This document shows, in pieces, positions 1-12,765 of a stretch of DNA of 64,000 nt (its first letter is position 1; each line of letters starts with the position of its first letter). The notes below the pieces were generated by a model. It was not told where the DNA came from, searched no databases, and worked only from the letters and a program-made list of their open reading frames with translations. The stretch is taken from NCBI GenBank assembly GCA_029204225.1, contig CM055096.1:40088970-40152969 (forward strand). The letters run 5' to 3'. This stretch comes from Diphasiastrum complanatum. Its lineage: Eukaryota; Streptophyta; Lycopodiopsida; Lycopodiales; Lycopodiaceae. Made by a program: the position numbers and the translations under genes.

Positions 1-499
1 ATTACCACGTCTTGGATGAATGTTACCAAGGCATAGTAGGCCATCGTGAGGTCCGTGAGAGTAGCTGGTAGAATAGCACTTGCTGGGGCTATCTGATTTG
101 TAGTCCGGATGGCCTATACGCCAGTGTTGTCATCTTCAATCCGTAATTCTAGCAGCGCCATATCCTCTGGTGCTATGGGATCAGCACAGAGGGTGAAGGC
201 ATAAAAGTTTTCTGTACAAATGCGTCATCGGACAACGATTGTAGACAAGAGTTGGTCACCCTCGACAACTTTACTGGAGAAGTAGGGACTGTGAGAGGAG
301 CGAAAGTGGCAATGGGGTTAAGAACAGATTGTTCAAACGACGGACGAGAGAAACAGAGGGAACTTGGAGAGTGGTTTGGAGGATGGATGGAGATGTAGGA
401 GAGGTAGGAGGTGTGAAGTTGATTTGGTTGAGCCATGCTAGGGTGCCAGTGGACAATTGGGAATCAAGAGGGTTGACGGCGGCAGGTGGAGTAGAAACA

Positions 500-1595
500 G
501 TAGTGGTGGAAGTAGCAAGGAAAATGGAGGAAGTGATGGTAATGGAAGCTGGAGTTAAAATGGGAATGACGAGGGAAGGTGTGGAAGATGTGAGAACAGA
601 GAAGTTGTAGGAACAATAAGAGGAGGAACAGTTGTGATAGTAGAAGCGGATGGTTGAGCAGAAGAAGAAGTTGTGGTGGCAAAAGCAGGGGTGGTTAGTT
701 GTGGAGGTGCAGTGTGTCGTCTAGTGGTAGGGGGAGTAGATGAGGAGGGGGCGGCGCCACACATGTGTTTGCTAGCCGTTGTGTCAGTTTTTGTAAGTTG
801 ATGGGAGGTGGAGGCATCAGAAGGTGGGTACAATGAAGTGTGTGGGACGGAGGTGGACAAAACAGAGGATCAGTTAAACCCTCAAGAAGTGCACAGGCAA
901 AGTTACACAGTAGGAGACTTGATGTGATGCGGTTGCGCATGTTAGGTTTGATGGCAATGAAAAGCTCGTGGAGCAGGAAGGTATGCCAGTCGTATGTCCT
1001 TACCGAGAGGGGCTCAAAAATTTTGTAAAATATTTCACGATCTGGCTTAGCAGCTTGAATTATATGCGATCCTTGTGGAATGTCAAAACAACTAGAAAGT
1101 TGTTCAACAAGTAGGTAGCTGTTTGGATTACAAGATCGTTGATAGTCTCTATCAAGTACCCGTTGTTAGTCTGAACGGAGATCTCAGGAGCAGTCATGGT
1201 TATGAATGGCTTGATGAGGTTTTTGGTCTGGCGATGGGAGATGGGTTGGAGATCGTCGAACACCATGCTGATGGTGACCATGGAATTAGCGTTTATTCGT
1301 ATCTTATATGTGTGATACCATGGTACAAAATGTGGAAACGTGACTTAGGCATGTCCCACCTTGTGTAGGCATGGAGAACTAGCCCCATGTTGATGTCAGA
1401 GGAGAATAGCACTGGGAAAAATCCCATTGCTTGAAGAAGAGGGCCAACAGTATGAAGCCAAGGTAGGATCAAGGAAGTAGATGGCAAGGGCCAAATCAGG
1501 GTGGCAGAGGGCACTTCGTGGGTTATGACCTGCTTGGTGCCAGTTTCGTTAGAGGAGGGGGAAGAAGTCATGATGTTAGATGATAACAAGTGCAT
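500..1595 (-). pseudogene. Frame-broken ORF of unknown function
   Basis: Three successive minus-strand frames can be chained. The first opens at 1595 with an N-terminal part about 100 codons long. It passes near 1290 into a second frame read to about 1060 (ending near LLNNFLVVLTFHKDRI). That passes into a third frame (containing EIFYKIFEPLSVRTYDWHT) read down to about 840. A low-complexity Pro/Ser/Thr tail follows towards 500. Amino-acid composition stays protein-like across both breaks, which suggests a decayed gene carrying small indels, not chance ORFs. I recognise no family. A gag-like structural protein of a retroelement is possible from the domain-then-P/S/T-tail layout, but that is a guess. 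A poly-A/poly-T run lies just upstream (1612-1640). Confidence 0.4.
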
Positions 1596-1611
1596 TCATG
1601 ACAGTGATGGA

Positions 1612-2729
1612 AAAAAAAAACAGGCACTAAAAAAAAAAAAAGACGCCAAAACAACTAAAAGACTCAAAAATTAAAAAAAGGTTGAAATTGTGAGGACAAA
1701 AGTGATAATGGTGGTACCGAACATGGATCTGATAGGTGTGAGTGTAGATGAAGACTTGTGAGAAGTTTTGTCGCAATTAGATAAATTGAAAATTTTGAAC
1801 AAAAATTCGACAGAGCTTCATTGGATGAAGTGAGAAATAACTCGAATTTTGCCCTTATATAGCGGAAATTAGAGTGCATATTAGGTTAAATGCACTTTCT
1901 CTAATTCAGTTTCAACCAAATTTTTGTAGAGACCTTCTTCACACAATTCTAAGACCTCAGAGAAGTTTGCAAAAGTTCAGAAGGTGATTTGATTGCCCTG
2001 CGAAGGTTCTGCAAGGGTTTAGACTATCTACGAGGGTTCATGATCTCTCTCACAACTTGCTCCAGATGTTAGATTTTCAAGATCAAACCCTATAGGTAGG
2101 CTATTCTCACTGCTCTGATTCCATTTATGCCCTCTACAAAGGTTGGTTTACTAATCTTGATGCTCTACGAACGTTCCCAAAATTGTGTCTTTATGAACTC
2201 TTGCAAACACTCCAATTTGATGTTTTCTCCATCGATAACTCTCGCAGAGATTTTCATAGATGCATTTAAGTCAGATCTAGTGACTGTCAAAGTTTCAAGA
2301 GCTAACTCCCAAGGGATCTCAAAAAATCATGAAAAAAGTGCTCTTTTTGAGGGTTTTTTGACGAGATCTTGAGATTATCTATTCCTTAACTCTTGTAAAT
2401 GAGTATTCCATTGCATCCAAATTAGATCTGACTATAGGTAGTTTTCTAGAAGTTTGGATTGATAATTGGTAGTTGATTTATTAGTTTAAGTGAATTTTGT
2501 CTGATGCAATCTGATGATCTGCTTTTCGGTTGATCCTATCTAGATCTAGATCTCACTTGGATCTTATTGGATGGTGTCGGATGTTGTCAGATCTATTCAA
2601 ATCTTGCTAGATCTTGACGGATTTGGCTTGATCTGACTAGATTTCTCTAGATCTACCTGTGATGACCTTGAAAATGGACTTTTTGTGACTTGTCATCACC
2701 AACCTTGACTAGTTTTACTATGGTTTTCA
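1612..2729. other. AT-rich intergenic stretch with recurring gatct and cgcagag/gaaggtt words
   Basis: No coding region is supported here. From about 1950 to 2370 the words gaaggtt, gcaaag and ctcgcagag recur, and the same words recur in 4240-4840. From about 2440 to 2690 the tetra- to hexamer agatct/gatct is repeated many times (for example in ctagatctagatctcac). This looks like old LTR or leader sequence of a retroelement, possibly that of the adjacent integrase fragment, but no LTR boundary could be placed. Confidence 0.4.
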
Positions 2730-3392
2730 CTATGGTGGCCAATACTTGTGCAACTGGCTACCATTGATGGGCATGTTGAATGGTGTCCCACCTAATTTCT
2801 CAAGGTTCACAGCTCCATGGTTGAGGATCTCCTTTACTCGAAATAGGCCTTCGCCTGTGAACTTCAACTTTCCCTTTATCACCTTGGTTTTATACATGAG
2901 GACCAGATCTCCAGATCGAAGATCTTTCTTGGGCAACCGTCGATCACGCCATGCTTTGCATTGTTCTTTCTTAGATGCCAATGCATGCACAGCTAGCAAG
3001 CATGTCTCACAAAGTTTATGTAGTGCTTCATGGCATAATTGTAGAGATTTGGATTCAACAAGACATTGCATTGTAGCGATTCTCAATGAGAGTACCAAAA
3101 ACTCCACTGGCATTACTGCATCCTGACCATAAACCAACTGAAATGGCATGCGATCAATGCTTTCCTTGTAAGTTGTTCTGAATGTCCACAGAGCAGTGTG
3201 TAACTTGTGCTCCCAATTAGATCTACTAGCTTCCACTATTCTCATGAGTACGCTACACGAGATCTTATTGGATGATTCGAACAACATCAATTTCTTTTCT
3301 AATATTCGTTTTCCATAGGCAATGGTGCCACTGTAGGGTGTGTAGAATAGTCGGTGAGCAGCCCTTCCGTCTATCAAAGAGGGTTGGAACAC
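2730..3392 (-). pseudogene. Ty3/gypsy integrase C-terminal fragment
   Basis: A 220-codon minus-strand reading frame matches the end of a plant Ty3/gypsy polyprotein. The middle holds the usual post-catalytic block (ALWTFRTTYKESIDRMPFQL, then VYGQDAVMPVEF), which in intact elements follows the DDE core. The last third resembles the GPY/F-type C-terminal domain (LRSGDLVLMYKTKVIKGKLK, then FRVKEILNHGAVNL) and ends NGSQLHKYWPP just before the stop. The catalytic core, RNase H and reverse transcriptase are missing upstream, and the first 60 residues align only loosely with integrase, so the piece is 5'-truncated or decayed. Function in intact elements is insertion of retrotransposon cDNA; this copy cannot do that alone. 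Confidence 0.85.
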
Positions 3393-3517
3393 TTGGATAG
3401 GATCCTAATCTAGCTTAGATGCTACTTTTAGTTGATCTTTATTTTTTACACTAACACTACCAACTTTAATACTACCCCCACTTACTCTACTCCACTAAAC
3501 TAGCATTCAACATGATT

Positions 3518-4238
<721 letters not shown>

Positions 4239-4239
4239 T

Positions 4240-4850
4240 CTGTGAAGGTTACTTCTCAGTGGTGCGAGAGTTATTGATGTCTGCAAAAGTTCAAAACCAC
4301 ATTTTGGCTCATAGATTGATTAATCAATCAAACTAACTTTCGTAGGCTCTACTGTGTCCTTGTCTCAGTAGATAGAACTTCAGAAGTTTCTGCGAAGGTT
4401 AGTTCCCACAAAAATTTGAAATTTTGCTGTCTGCAAGGATTTTGCCTTAGATTTTGCTATTCTGGATCTTTGGAACCTTCACAAAGGGTCTTACTCTAAA
4501 TGGTAACTCTCACAGACTTCTCTGTGTCTTGGTCTCAGTGAGATGGAACTTCAAAGAGCTCTGCAAAGGTTACTTAACAATATTTTTTAATTTTTTTTTC
4601 AATTTTTTTGGCTGTTTATTGGTTATTTTGGCAAAATAGCTGGGAACTAACTCTCGCAGAAAGTACAGTAGTTTTGCTGATGTGGCAAAAGGTACTGCCA
4701 AGTCTGCAACAATTAGTTTAGACAAATCTGAAAGTTATGGCCTCTAACCCATTTTTCCGCCAAAAACAGATTTGAACGTTTTTTGAAATTTTTGGAACTT
4801 TGAAAGGGATTGGGTGCTTGAAACTGATGCTCCCACCTAACAATCTCTCC
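4240..4850. repeat. Diffuse direct repeats in non-coding DNA
   Basis: A block of about 58 bp at 4349-4405 (word ttgtctcagtagatagaact) recurs imperfectly at 4517-4574 (ttggtctcagtgagatggaa). Related words (tctgcgaaggtt, gcaaaggtt, ctcgcagaa) recur every 60-100 bp. No coding signal was seen. The same words at 1950-2370 suggest two fragments of one older repeat. Confidence 0.5.
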
Positions 4851-4956
4851 CTACAGTATATTCAAAACAAAAAAAAACATGAAAAATGATAAATCTAACA
4901 CTAAAGCACACTCATCTACCCATAAAAATCTGAGTTTTAGGTGAAAATGAAACGTA

Positions 4957-5073
<117 letters not shown>

Positions 5074-5108
5074 AGAAAAGTTATGCAACGAGACGAGTGT
5101 GTGGCGCT

Positions 5109-5125
5109 CCCCGGCAACGGCGCCA
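5109..5125 (-). other. tRNA-Asp primer-binding site of a gypsy element
   Basis: The minus strand reads TGGCGCCGTTGCCGGGG, the complement of the 3' end of plant tRNA-Asp including CCA. This is the primer used by Athila/Tat-type Ty3/gypsy elements. It lies one base after the minus-strand LTR end (..gacacaaca, the plus-strand tg at 5127). The LTR end from 5127 to about 5183 matches the 3' end of the LTR at 34313 (shared words cggaccc, tacaagga, gacacaa), which ties that LTR family to gypsy. Confidence 0.85.
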
Positions 5126-5389
5126 CTGTTGTGTCATCCTTGTAATATAGGGTCCGGACGTTGCGAGCGTCAACCCCACCTTCACCTACATTGTCCATGC
5201 CAAGAGAGTGACTATCATGCCGAAGGATTTGAACCTTGTGTCCAGACTACAAGATAGATATGAAAAATTTGCTGAGTACTATAAACATGTTCCGTCCTCT
5301 CCTCCAAAATAAGCTATAGAATAAGAAAAACGAAAGCAATCTCAGCCAGCCCGACTTGTATTTCCAGTTCAAAGAGAGGGAGTTTGGAA

Positions 5390-6961
5390 AAAGAGGAGGT
5401 CTCTTGACCCTCCTAATAAAGCTGAAGATTCTTCAAAGCCATCTCCTCCTTAAATTTTCTCTCCTCCTAGAAAGTAGTCTCCTTCTCCTCCTAAACAATT
5501 TTCACCTCCTAAATGTCAGTCTCTTTCTCCTCCTCCTAAAGATTTCTCTCCTAATAAATCTCCTAAATCTCAGTCTCCTAAATCTCTTAATCTCAATCTC
5601 CTAAATCTCAGTCACCTAAATCTCAATCTCCTCCTACATCCCCCTATATTAGGTCACCCCCTCGAGTATCAGGAGAAGAGTTAGATAATTTTGTAAATTT
5701 AAAGGTCTAATCGATTTTAAATGACAATTCATTACATGTTTTATTTGTATTACTTCTTGCACCCCCTGCACTTGCTTTTGTAGATTCTCCTACATATGTA
5801 CAATATGACCAATTGATAAATACTTATCTTAAAGGTCTAGGTCATAGATACAATTTTAAGATGTCGAAGACTAATTTAGGTCTTTCCCTTAGTAAATTAG
5901 ATTCAAGTGAATTAGAAAGTAGGAATAACATGTTAGGAGACAAAGTAGCAGGGGGTTCCATTCAACATTGGATTGAGTTTTTACAGACCCCATTTTTTAT
6001 AGATGTCGCATTATTTTCCTTACAATTCATGGCTATCTTTGACTTCCCTGATTTTAAAAGTTTGTGTGCGGATATGCTTAAGTATGTTAGACTGGGACTC
6101 CGCTACTCATGCTCCCATACATAACCAAATAAGTGTAAGCTTTTTAGACTTTATTAAGATGATTTTTTCCATATGAATTTTGATTTTTATATGAATTCTC
6201 AAAAACATATTATTTTCTAATTATAGTGATCATTGGAGCTTATATGTGCTATCCTTATATGTTAATGATGAGGGTGTGTGTAATCCAATTTCTATAAAGA
6301 TGAACTCTAATACACACACCCACAAAATAGAGAGGAGCCATTTCAAGAAAATTCTGCAACACTTTTCAGTACTAGGTGCAACAACCTATACAAAGTTCAA
6401 AATGGTTGATGCAGAGGTAAACAAAATTTTAATATTGGTTCGATGTGCGCTCTTATGTTTGTAGATTACCAAGAGCATATCGCGCGCACTGATCCAATAT
6501 TCTGTCAATATTTTTCTTGATATCGGTTGTTGTCTTTGTAGATTTTAATATCATCTTGTGCGCATTGATCCGATATTGCATGAAGTTTAAATTTTGTTAC
6601 TAACTTTCATATATATTTGAATATTGTCCAATAGGTTGATTATGTCAATTGTGGTTGGTATACGGTATTCAATGCCAAATATTTTTTCAATTGGCTTGCA
6701 CAACAAGATAAGCTTCCGAATCTGCTGGAGGTAATCTATTAGTTAACAATAACATTCAGATATTCATAATTCCTATTAACTTATACTTGATTAATAACAT
6801 GTACTTGTGTTTTTTGTTTTTTCAGTTCAAATGTCCGAAGGTCTCCCCAATGGAGATGATGTATTTTCGGCATGAGACAACAAAACGTGTGATTAAAAAT
6901 TCATATCATGTTTCAATTGCAGAGTCTTCTCCACCGAAGTTACCTCCAACTGGACAAATGG
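5390..6961 (+). pseudogene. Spliced-looking Ulp1/C48-type cysteine protease-like gene, probably transposon-derived
   Basis: A Pro/Ser/Lys-rich repeat region with in-frame stops (5400-5640, SPPK-like units) precedes a 103-codon ORF (5813-6124). After a stretch ending ttatag (6228) comes DHWSLYVLSLYVNDEG and about 60 more codons up to a gtaaac donor near 6418. A further block from about 6635 reads VDYVNCGWYTVFNAKYFFNW. The last block (from 6826) runs to a stop just before 7002. HWSL followed about 70 residues later by NCG is the His..Cys arrangement of Ulp1/SENP SUMO proteases (family C48). Such domains are commonly carried by plant CACTA and MULE transposons. The first intron's donor is not a clean GT in frame and stops occur in the N-terminal part, so the copy may be dead. 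The C48 assignment is an inference from short motifs. Confidence 0.5.
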
Positions 6962-7245
6962 ATTTGGAGATCATAGAATACAATAACCCTCAACTTGTAT
7001 AATGATACTCAAGTTGAGCGGTTCATATATTATCAATAAAGATGTGTACAGAAAATTATATAGCATACATTGTTCAAATTCTAAGGATCTTCAATTTCGA
7101 TGGATGTTCCTATGTCTTTGTATTTTATATGCTCTTCCTGCCTTGCTCTTACCGGCACAAGAAAAATTGCTTGAGTTTATTTATCTTGTCAAACTGATTA
7201 ACTAAGAAATATAAAAAATGAAAATTTTCATATGGCATAACTTAC

Positions 7246-7931
7246 CTTTACACCATTCAATCGAAATTGATAATACTGAGGTAGATCGAATTGCAACATA
7301 TCTAGTTCCAATTGAATGTGATTGAGACACCAATCAGCCTCAACCTCGACCATAGCAAGAATGTTATCATTTCTTTTCACTGTTATTTGAAGTTGCTCTT
7401 GATGGTTTATTGCAAAATCTTGATCAAGTGGCTTCCACTCATTTTTGCATTTTATCCATCTTCTATTATACAGCAGCAAAGTGAGCATTTGTTTTTCAAT
7501 GTGATATCTAAATGTCATTGACGAGTTACATACTTTACACTCAACTTGCTGATTTTGTACTCGACGATTATTTCATCACTCAAATCCTTACAGATACCAA
7601 CTTAATCTATTATTCTTTGAACCAGTGCTACATTTTAATATACTCTGAATATCCATATAAAGTCCAGATCAAAAAATTTCTAAAATTGCTGAATCTGGAG
7701 AAATCCATTCCTCACTTGAAAAATATGGTAGAGGATATGGCTCTAATCTACTCACTAGACAATTTCTAGTAGGAGTATAGGTGTGATCATAAAAAACAAC
7801 TCCCGACTCTAAAAGGGATTTTGGATATCGACATCTATATTGCAAAATACTGATATCAGAATGTATGACATCAATTATTCCTGCAATCGATTGAACTGGT
7901 TGCCATTCAACGACATTTGATGGATACGAAT
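7246..7931 (-). pseudogene. Unrecognised spliced gene, 3' exons
   Basis: The minus strand shows a good 3' splice site (ggttttgcag, exon from 7931). It is followed by about 85 protein-like codons (for example EWQPVQSIAGIIDVIHSDIS, then FSSEEWISPDSAILEIF) before a TGA. A second coding block (RYHIEKQMLTLLLYNRRW to QYYQFRLNGVK) ends at a consensus 5' splice site, AAG/gtaagt, at 7241-7245. The pattern of coding blocks bounded by splice signals argues for a genuine eukaryotic gene, at least formerly. It continues upstream beyond element A (14403-14609). No family is recognised. It is convergent with the Ulp1-like gene, so both could belong to one large DNA transposon. Confidence 0.45.
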
Positions 7932-7977
7932 CTGCAAAACCAACAAAAATATTGTGAGAAATAATTGATGTAAAGAA

Positions 7978-8714
7978 TGTTGAATTTCACACGTGTGGAC
8001 TGTCCACTACATGTACTTGTGATCTCCTAAGGTGTGTAGATGCACCAAGATCAAGACTAGATTGAGATTCAAAATCTATCTTTGAATCTATGGCAAAAAC
8101 ACACTTATACATGCATTCAATCACTTCCAAATCTCACTCACACGTGTGGGAAGTATTCAAAAAATAATCTAAGTAAAAACAAGCTGCTCTCCTCAGATAG
8201 AGAGAGAAAAAACATCATGAGCTCTCGGGTAGAGAGAGAAAACTAGAAATTCAATAACTCACAAAATCCATGAAATCACCAAATCAATTAGATCCAAAAT
8301 GAGGAGTACAATGATACTAGTAGATCCACGAGCTACCACTATGCTTAACTATGATTGGACCATATTTTGTCGCCTCTTGAGCCTATTGGATCATTGATCC
8401 ATGCACCTCTTAATTATATTGGACTATATTCAAGCACACCTCAATTTTTTATTGGACCTCACAAGGTTCCACCTCTAAATCCTATTGGACCTCTTGGAAT
8501 TCATTAAACAAAAGCTTTACACTTGTCTACACTCTAATTGATACGTGCTTAGCCTCTTACTCTATTTTGGCTCAATAGTGGCATTACAAGTGGAAATGCA
8601 TAATTTTCCATCTATGCCAAATTTATTCCTATCAACATCCTACACCTAGATGCTTGATGTAAAAAACATAAGACCCCTATATCTAACATAGATAATCTTT
8701 TTCAATTCTTCACA
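7978..8714 (-). repeat. 3' LTR of copia element A
   Basis: Starts tgttgaatttcacacgtgtg on the plus strand and ends ..caattcttcaca; on the element strand this is TG...CA. Contains the palindrome cacacgtgtg near both the 7990 and 8140 positions. The partner is at 13469-14205, same length. Confidence 0.95.
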
Positions 8715-8730
8715 CTCCTCCTAAAAAATT
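8715..8730 (-). other. Polypurine tract of element A
   Basis: The minus strand reads TTTTTTAGGAGGAGTG immediately before the LTR start at 8714, the expected place and composition for the plus-strand DNA primer of an LTR retrotransposon. Confidence 0.85.
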
Positions 8731-8732
8731 AT

Positions 8733-10709
8733 CTATGAAGATTTGAGCATTGATCTTGATATAACTCCGAGATTAGATCTATGCTTGATGAAAGCACTTT
8801 TTCTCAAAGGCTTGGTGAGTAGATCGGCAATACAAGAGGATGAGTTGACATGCTCCAAATAGATTTCACCTCCAATAAGCTTTTCTCTCACAAAATGGTG
8901 TGCCACTTCTATGTGCTTGCTTCTTGCATGAAATATGGGATTATTGGCAAGAGCTTGGGCCAAGATGTTATCGCACTTGATCATTGGTAGATCATCCTCC
9001 TTGATGCACTTTAGCTCCATTAATAACCTCTTGATCCAAAGCACTTCTTTTGTAGTTGTAGTGAGTGCTTTGTACTCGGCCTCACATGAAGAGAGAGATA
9101 TAGTATCTTGCTTTTTGGAAAGCCAAGATATAAGATTGCCTCCAAGATAGATAGTGTATGCACTAATAGACTTTCGATCCATCTTGTCACTTGCAAAGTC
9201 CGAATCCGAGTAGCCAATAATGGATAGATCTTCACTTTTATAGAGTAGACCATAATCACAAGATGAAGATACATATCTTAAAATCCTCTTGGCCATCTTC
9301 CAATGATGGATCTTAGGATCTTGCATAAATTGGCTCAATTTGTGCACACAAAAACTTAGATCAAGCCTAGTAATTGTAAGCCAAATCAAGGAGCCTACAA
9401 GACTCCTAAAAAGTGTGATGTCCTCAAAGGATCTTTCATCACCTTTATTAGGATATTTTACAATTTGCTCCATTGGAGTATCTATGCTCTTAGAATTTTC
9501 CATATGGAATTTTTTCAACATAGAGTGAGCATATCTAGATTGGCATATAAAGACATGATTTTCATAAAAATCAATTTCTAGGCCTAGGATGTAATGCATC
9601 TCTCCTAGATCTTGCATTTTAAACTCACATCCAAGTGCTAGCTTGGTTTCATCAACTAGCTTGATACAACTTCCACAAAGAATAATGTCATCAACATAAA
9701 TTAGAAGAATGAAAATATTGCTATCAACAAACTTTAGATACATGGAAGGATCATAGTCACTAAGAGTAAATCCTAGTGAGATAAGAAAAGAGTTAAGTCT
9801 TGAATACCATGATCTTGGTGCTTGCTTGAGTCCATAAAGACTTTTGAAGAGCAAGCACACTTTGGACTCATCCTTGATGAATCCTTGAGGTTGTTCCATA
9901 TAGATCTCCTCCTCAAGATAACCATTTAGAAAAGCATTGGATACATCTAATTGGAACATGTTCCACTTGAAAAAACAAGCAAGAGAAATAAGAATTCTTA
10001 TTGTCACCATCTTTGCAACGGGTGCAAAGGTCTCCTCATAACCATGGATTTGAACAAATCCTTTGGCACATAATCTTGGTTTATGCTTGTTGATGGTGCC
10101 ATCATGATTGAACTTGATCCGAAATACCCACTTTCAACCAATCACATGCTTGTTGGATGGAGGATCCACAAGCTCCCAAGTATTGTTGGTGATCAATGCA
10201 TCATACTCTTGCTTCATGGCATCATACCACTCCTTGGTATTGAGTGCCTCTTGTACATTCTTTGGCTCTTCATGAGAGATATAAAAAACATAATTAGTGG
10301 AATCAAGATCCACTTGTTTGCCTTTGTCATCATATGAGAGCCTCTTAGGCTCGGATCTATCTCTCATGGATCTTCTTGGTGAGAAAATCCGAGGAGAGTC
10401 TTCTTCAAATCTCGACCCCATCACATCATGATTGTCTTCAAGGTCAATAATTGATGATGCATCCATAGATTTTTTTATCTCGGCCTCTTCAAAAGATGAG
10501 TGTTGATCTTCATGAAAGACAACATCTCTACTTTCAATAACTTGAGAAGTAGAGAGTATAAAGACTCTATAGGCCTTTTTGGTGGATGAGTATCCAACCA
10601 TGATCCCTTTGCATGCACTAGGATCTTCCTTCTTCCTTGTTTCCAAGGGAATATGGACAAAGCATAAGCATCCAAAAACTCTAAGGTGATCAACCTTAGG
10701 CTTCTTCAA
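8733..10709 (-). pseudogene. Element A reverse transcriptase-RNase H (one premature stop)
   Basis: This one frame runs from the end of the integrase linker to the polypurine tract, broken only by TGA at 10134-10136. The stop falls where relatives have Cys (the C of CKWVF). The segment 10709-10137 is the acidic linker with the tail of integrase (KKPKVDHLRVFGCLCFVHIP). The segment 10133-8733 is a copia reverse transcriptase: FQLDVSNAFLNGYLEEEIYM, the YVDD catalytic box in LLIYVDDIILCG, and DSDFASDKMDRKSISAYTIY of RNase H followed by SLSSCEAEYKALT. Length and motif order fit a full copia RT/RH. Function in intact elements is copying genomic RNA into cDNA and removing the RNA strand. Confidence 0.95.
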
Positions 10710-11690
10710 AAATAAGATTTCATATGGTGACTTTCTCCAAGAGCTATATGTGGGAGCCTATTGCAAAGATAATTTGCACAATTAATGGCTTCTCCCCAAA
10801 AATCTTTGGGCAAAGATGCCTCAATTCTCATAGATTTTGCACATTCACATAGAGATCTATTCTTTCTCTCGGCCACTCCATTTTGAGATGGAGAGTAGGC
10901 ACAAGAAAACTCTCTTTTAATGCCTTCAAGCTCACAAAAATCTTGAAATTTATTGGAGATATATTCACCACCTCCATCACTTCTAAGAGCTTTAATCTTG
11001 AATGAGAATTGCTTCTCTACATAGGATTTGAAAATAAGGAAATGATCAAACACCATACATTTAGAAGCAAGAAGATATATCCAAGTGAATCTTGTGTAAT
11101 CATCAATGAAAGTAACAAAACAAGTGGCTCCTCCCTTGCTTGTAGTTGATGAGAAATGCACATCCGAGTGGATTAACTCCAAAGGATGCTTGCTTTTGAT
11201 ATAAGATCTTGTAAATGGCTTTTTGTGAGATTTAGCAATAGCACAAGCCTCACAAGGCTTGATCTTCTTGGAGAGTGACTTTGGCAAGCCAATAGCTTTG
11301 GCTTCTTTGATCATAGAGAGCATGGATTTGTAGTTGGGATGTCCCAACCTCCTATGCCATAATTCCTCCATAGAGAGCTTGTTCACAAGAGCAACATTAC
11401 AAGCATTCACATACTCATTTGGATCTAGTTTATAGATGCCACCAAATCTAGATCCTAATGCAAGTATCTCATCATTCTTCATGATAGTGCAAGTATCAAC
11501 ATTGAATTTTACATCAAGGCCATTATCAAGCAATTGGCCAACACTAATAAGATTCTTGGTAAGCTTAGGTACATAAAGAACTTTAGAGAGAGAAAGAACT
11601 TTAGAGGATGCAAGCTTCAAGGGAATGTTCCCTATGCTGACAATAGGACACTCAAAATCATTTGCAATGTATATGATTTCTTGACTCCAT
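10706..11690 (-). pseudogene. Element A integrase (frameshifted at both ends)
   Basis: The N-terminal zinc-binding domain (LWHRRLGHPNYKSM, then KPCEACAIAKSHK) supplies the HHCC pattern. The catalytic core shows HSDVH, then RSDGGGEYISNKF, then the Glu in QNGVAERKNRSLCE, that is, D,D,E with copia spacing. Upstream residues VLYVPKLTKNLISVGQLL are the usual protease-integrase linker. The frame differs from gag by a shift near 11690 and from the reverse transcriptase by a two-base change near 10720 (gtcaccat where gtccat is expected). Both would prevent a full polyprotein. Confidence 0.93.
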
Positions 11691-12765
11691 CATAAGGTGC
11701 AATAGAAGAGAAAGAGTCCTTGGAGCTACACATATGTGAAGAGGCTCCACTATCAATATACCATAGGCCGTCCTTCTTGAAAGGAGTAGATGAGAAACTA
11801 GAGACCATAAGAGATCCCTCTCCATCACTTGCAATAGTGTCTTCCTTCTCATTGGTAATGTTGGCTTGCTTGAGTTGATTCTTCTTCTTGAAGCAATTGG
11901 TGGCATAATGACCTTTCTTGCCACAATAAAAGCACTTGATCTTCTTCTTCTTGAGCTTGGATGATGAAGCATTAGAAGAATCATCTTCCTCCTCATCTTT
12001 GTCTTTGGATTTGACTTTGTCCTTGCTTGAGGATTGTTGATGTTGGTTCTTGCTCCTCCCTTTGTGCTTATCCTTGGCAAAGAGAGCTTTGCCATCATTA
12101 TGAGTGAGAGAAAGCTTGTCCATCCTCAAGAGCTTGTACTCTTGTCTTGATTCTTCCGAAATTAGCACACTTTGGAGAGCCTCCAAACTTGGTAGCTCCT
12201 CCTTAATGGCATAGGATTGGAAAAGGTTATCAAATTCACTTCTCAATCCATTGAGAATGACTTGAACTAGCTCATTTTGATTGATGGAATCACCAATACA
12301 AGCAGGTTCTCTATGAATATCTTTTACTCTCAAAACATAACTAGATGCACTCTCATCACTCTTTTGGCTACTTTGAAAGATTTGATTCCTAAGAGTGAGA
12401 AGCCTAGAGGTATTCTTAGCCTCATAGATAGTCTTGAGACAATCCCAAGCTTCTTTGGCTGTTGTACAAGTACCTATCTCCCTCAATATCTCATTAGAGA
12501 CATTCATCTTAATGTAGTGGAGAGCCATCCTAGCTCTCTTTTTGTATTTTTGAACCTCTTGAAGAACTTGTGGTTCTTCTTCAAGGCCAAGAACTATGTC
12601 CATCACGTCTTGAAGGATCAAGATGGACTCCATCCTCATTTTCCAAATTGAATAGTTTGAAGTGGTCAATCTTTCACTTGGTTCCAACAAGGATGAACCC
12701 ATTGAAGACATTTGAAGTGAAGAAAACTCAAATGATGAACAATAAATGTTGCTACACACTCTCAA
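11632..12765 (-). pseudogene. Element A gag and protease N-part
   Basis: A 377-codon frame. The likely start is the internal Met in MSSMGSSLLEPSERL, since the first about 18 codons are not conserved in the sister elements. Residues about 20-240 form the copia gag domain (NYSIWKMRMESIL, KKRARMALHYIKMNVS, LRNQIFQSSQKSDESASSYV). A Lys/Asp/Ser-rich hinge follows, then the CCHC zinc knuckle CFYCGKKGHYATNC. The protease motif WYIDSGASSHMCS lies about 50 residues further on. The frame is lost near 11690. Gag packages the RNA and forms the particle; the protease would mature the polyprotein. Elements E and F have related gags. Confidence 0.93.
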
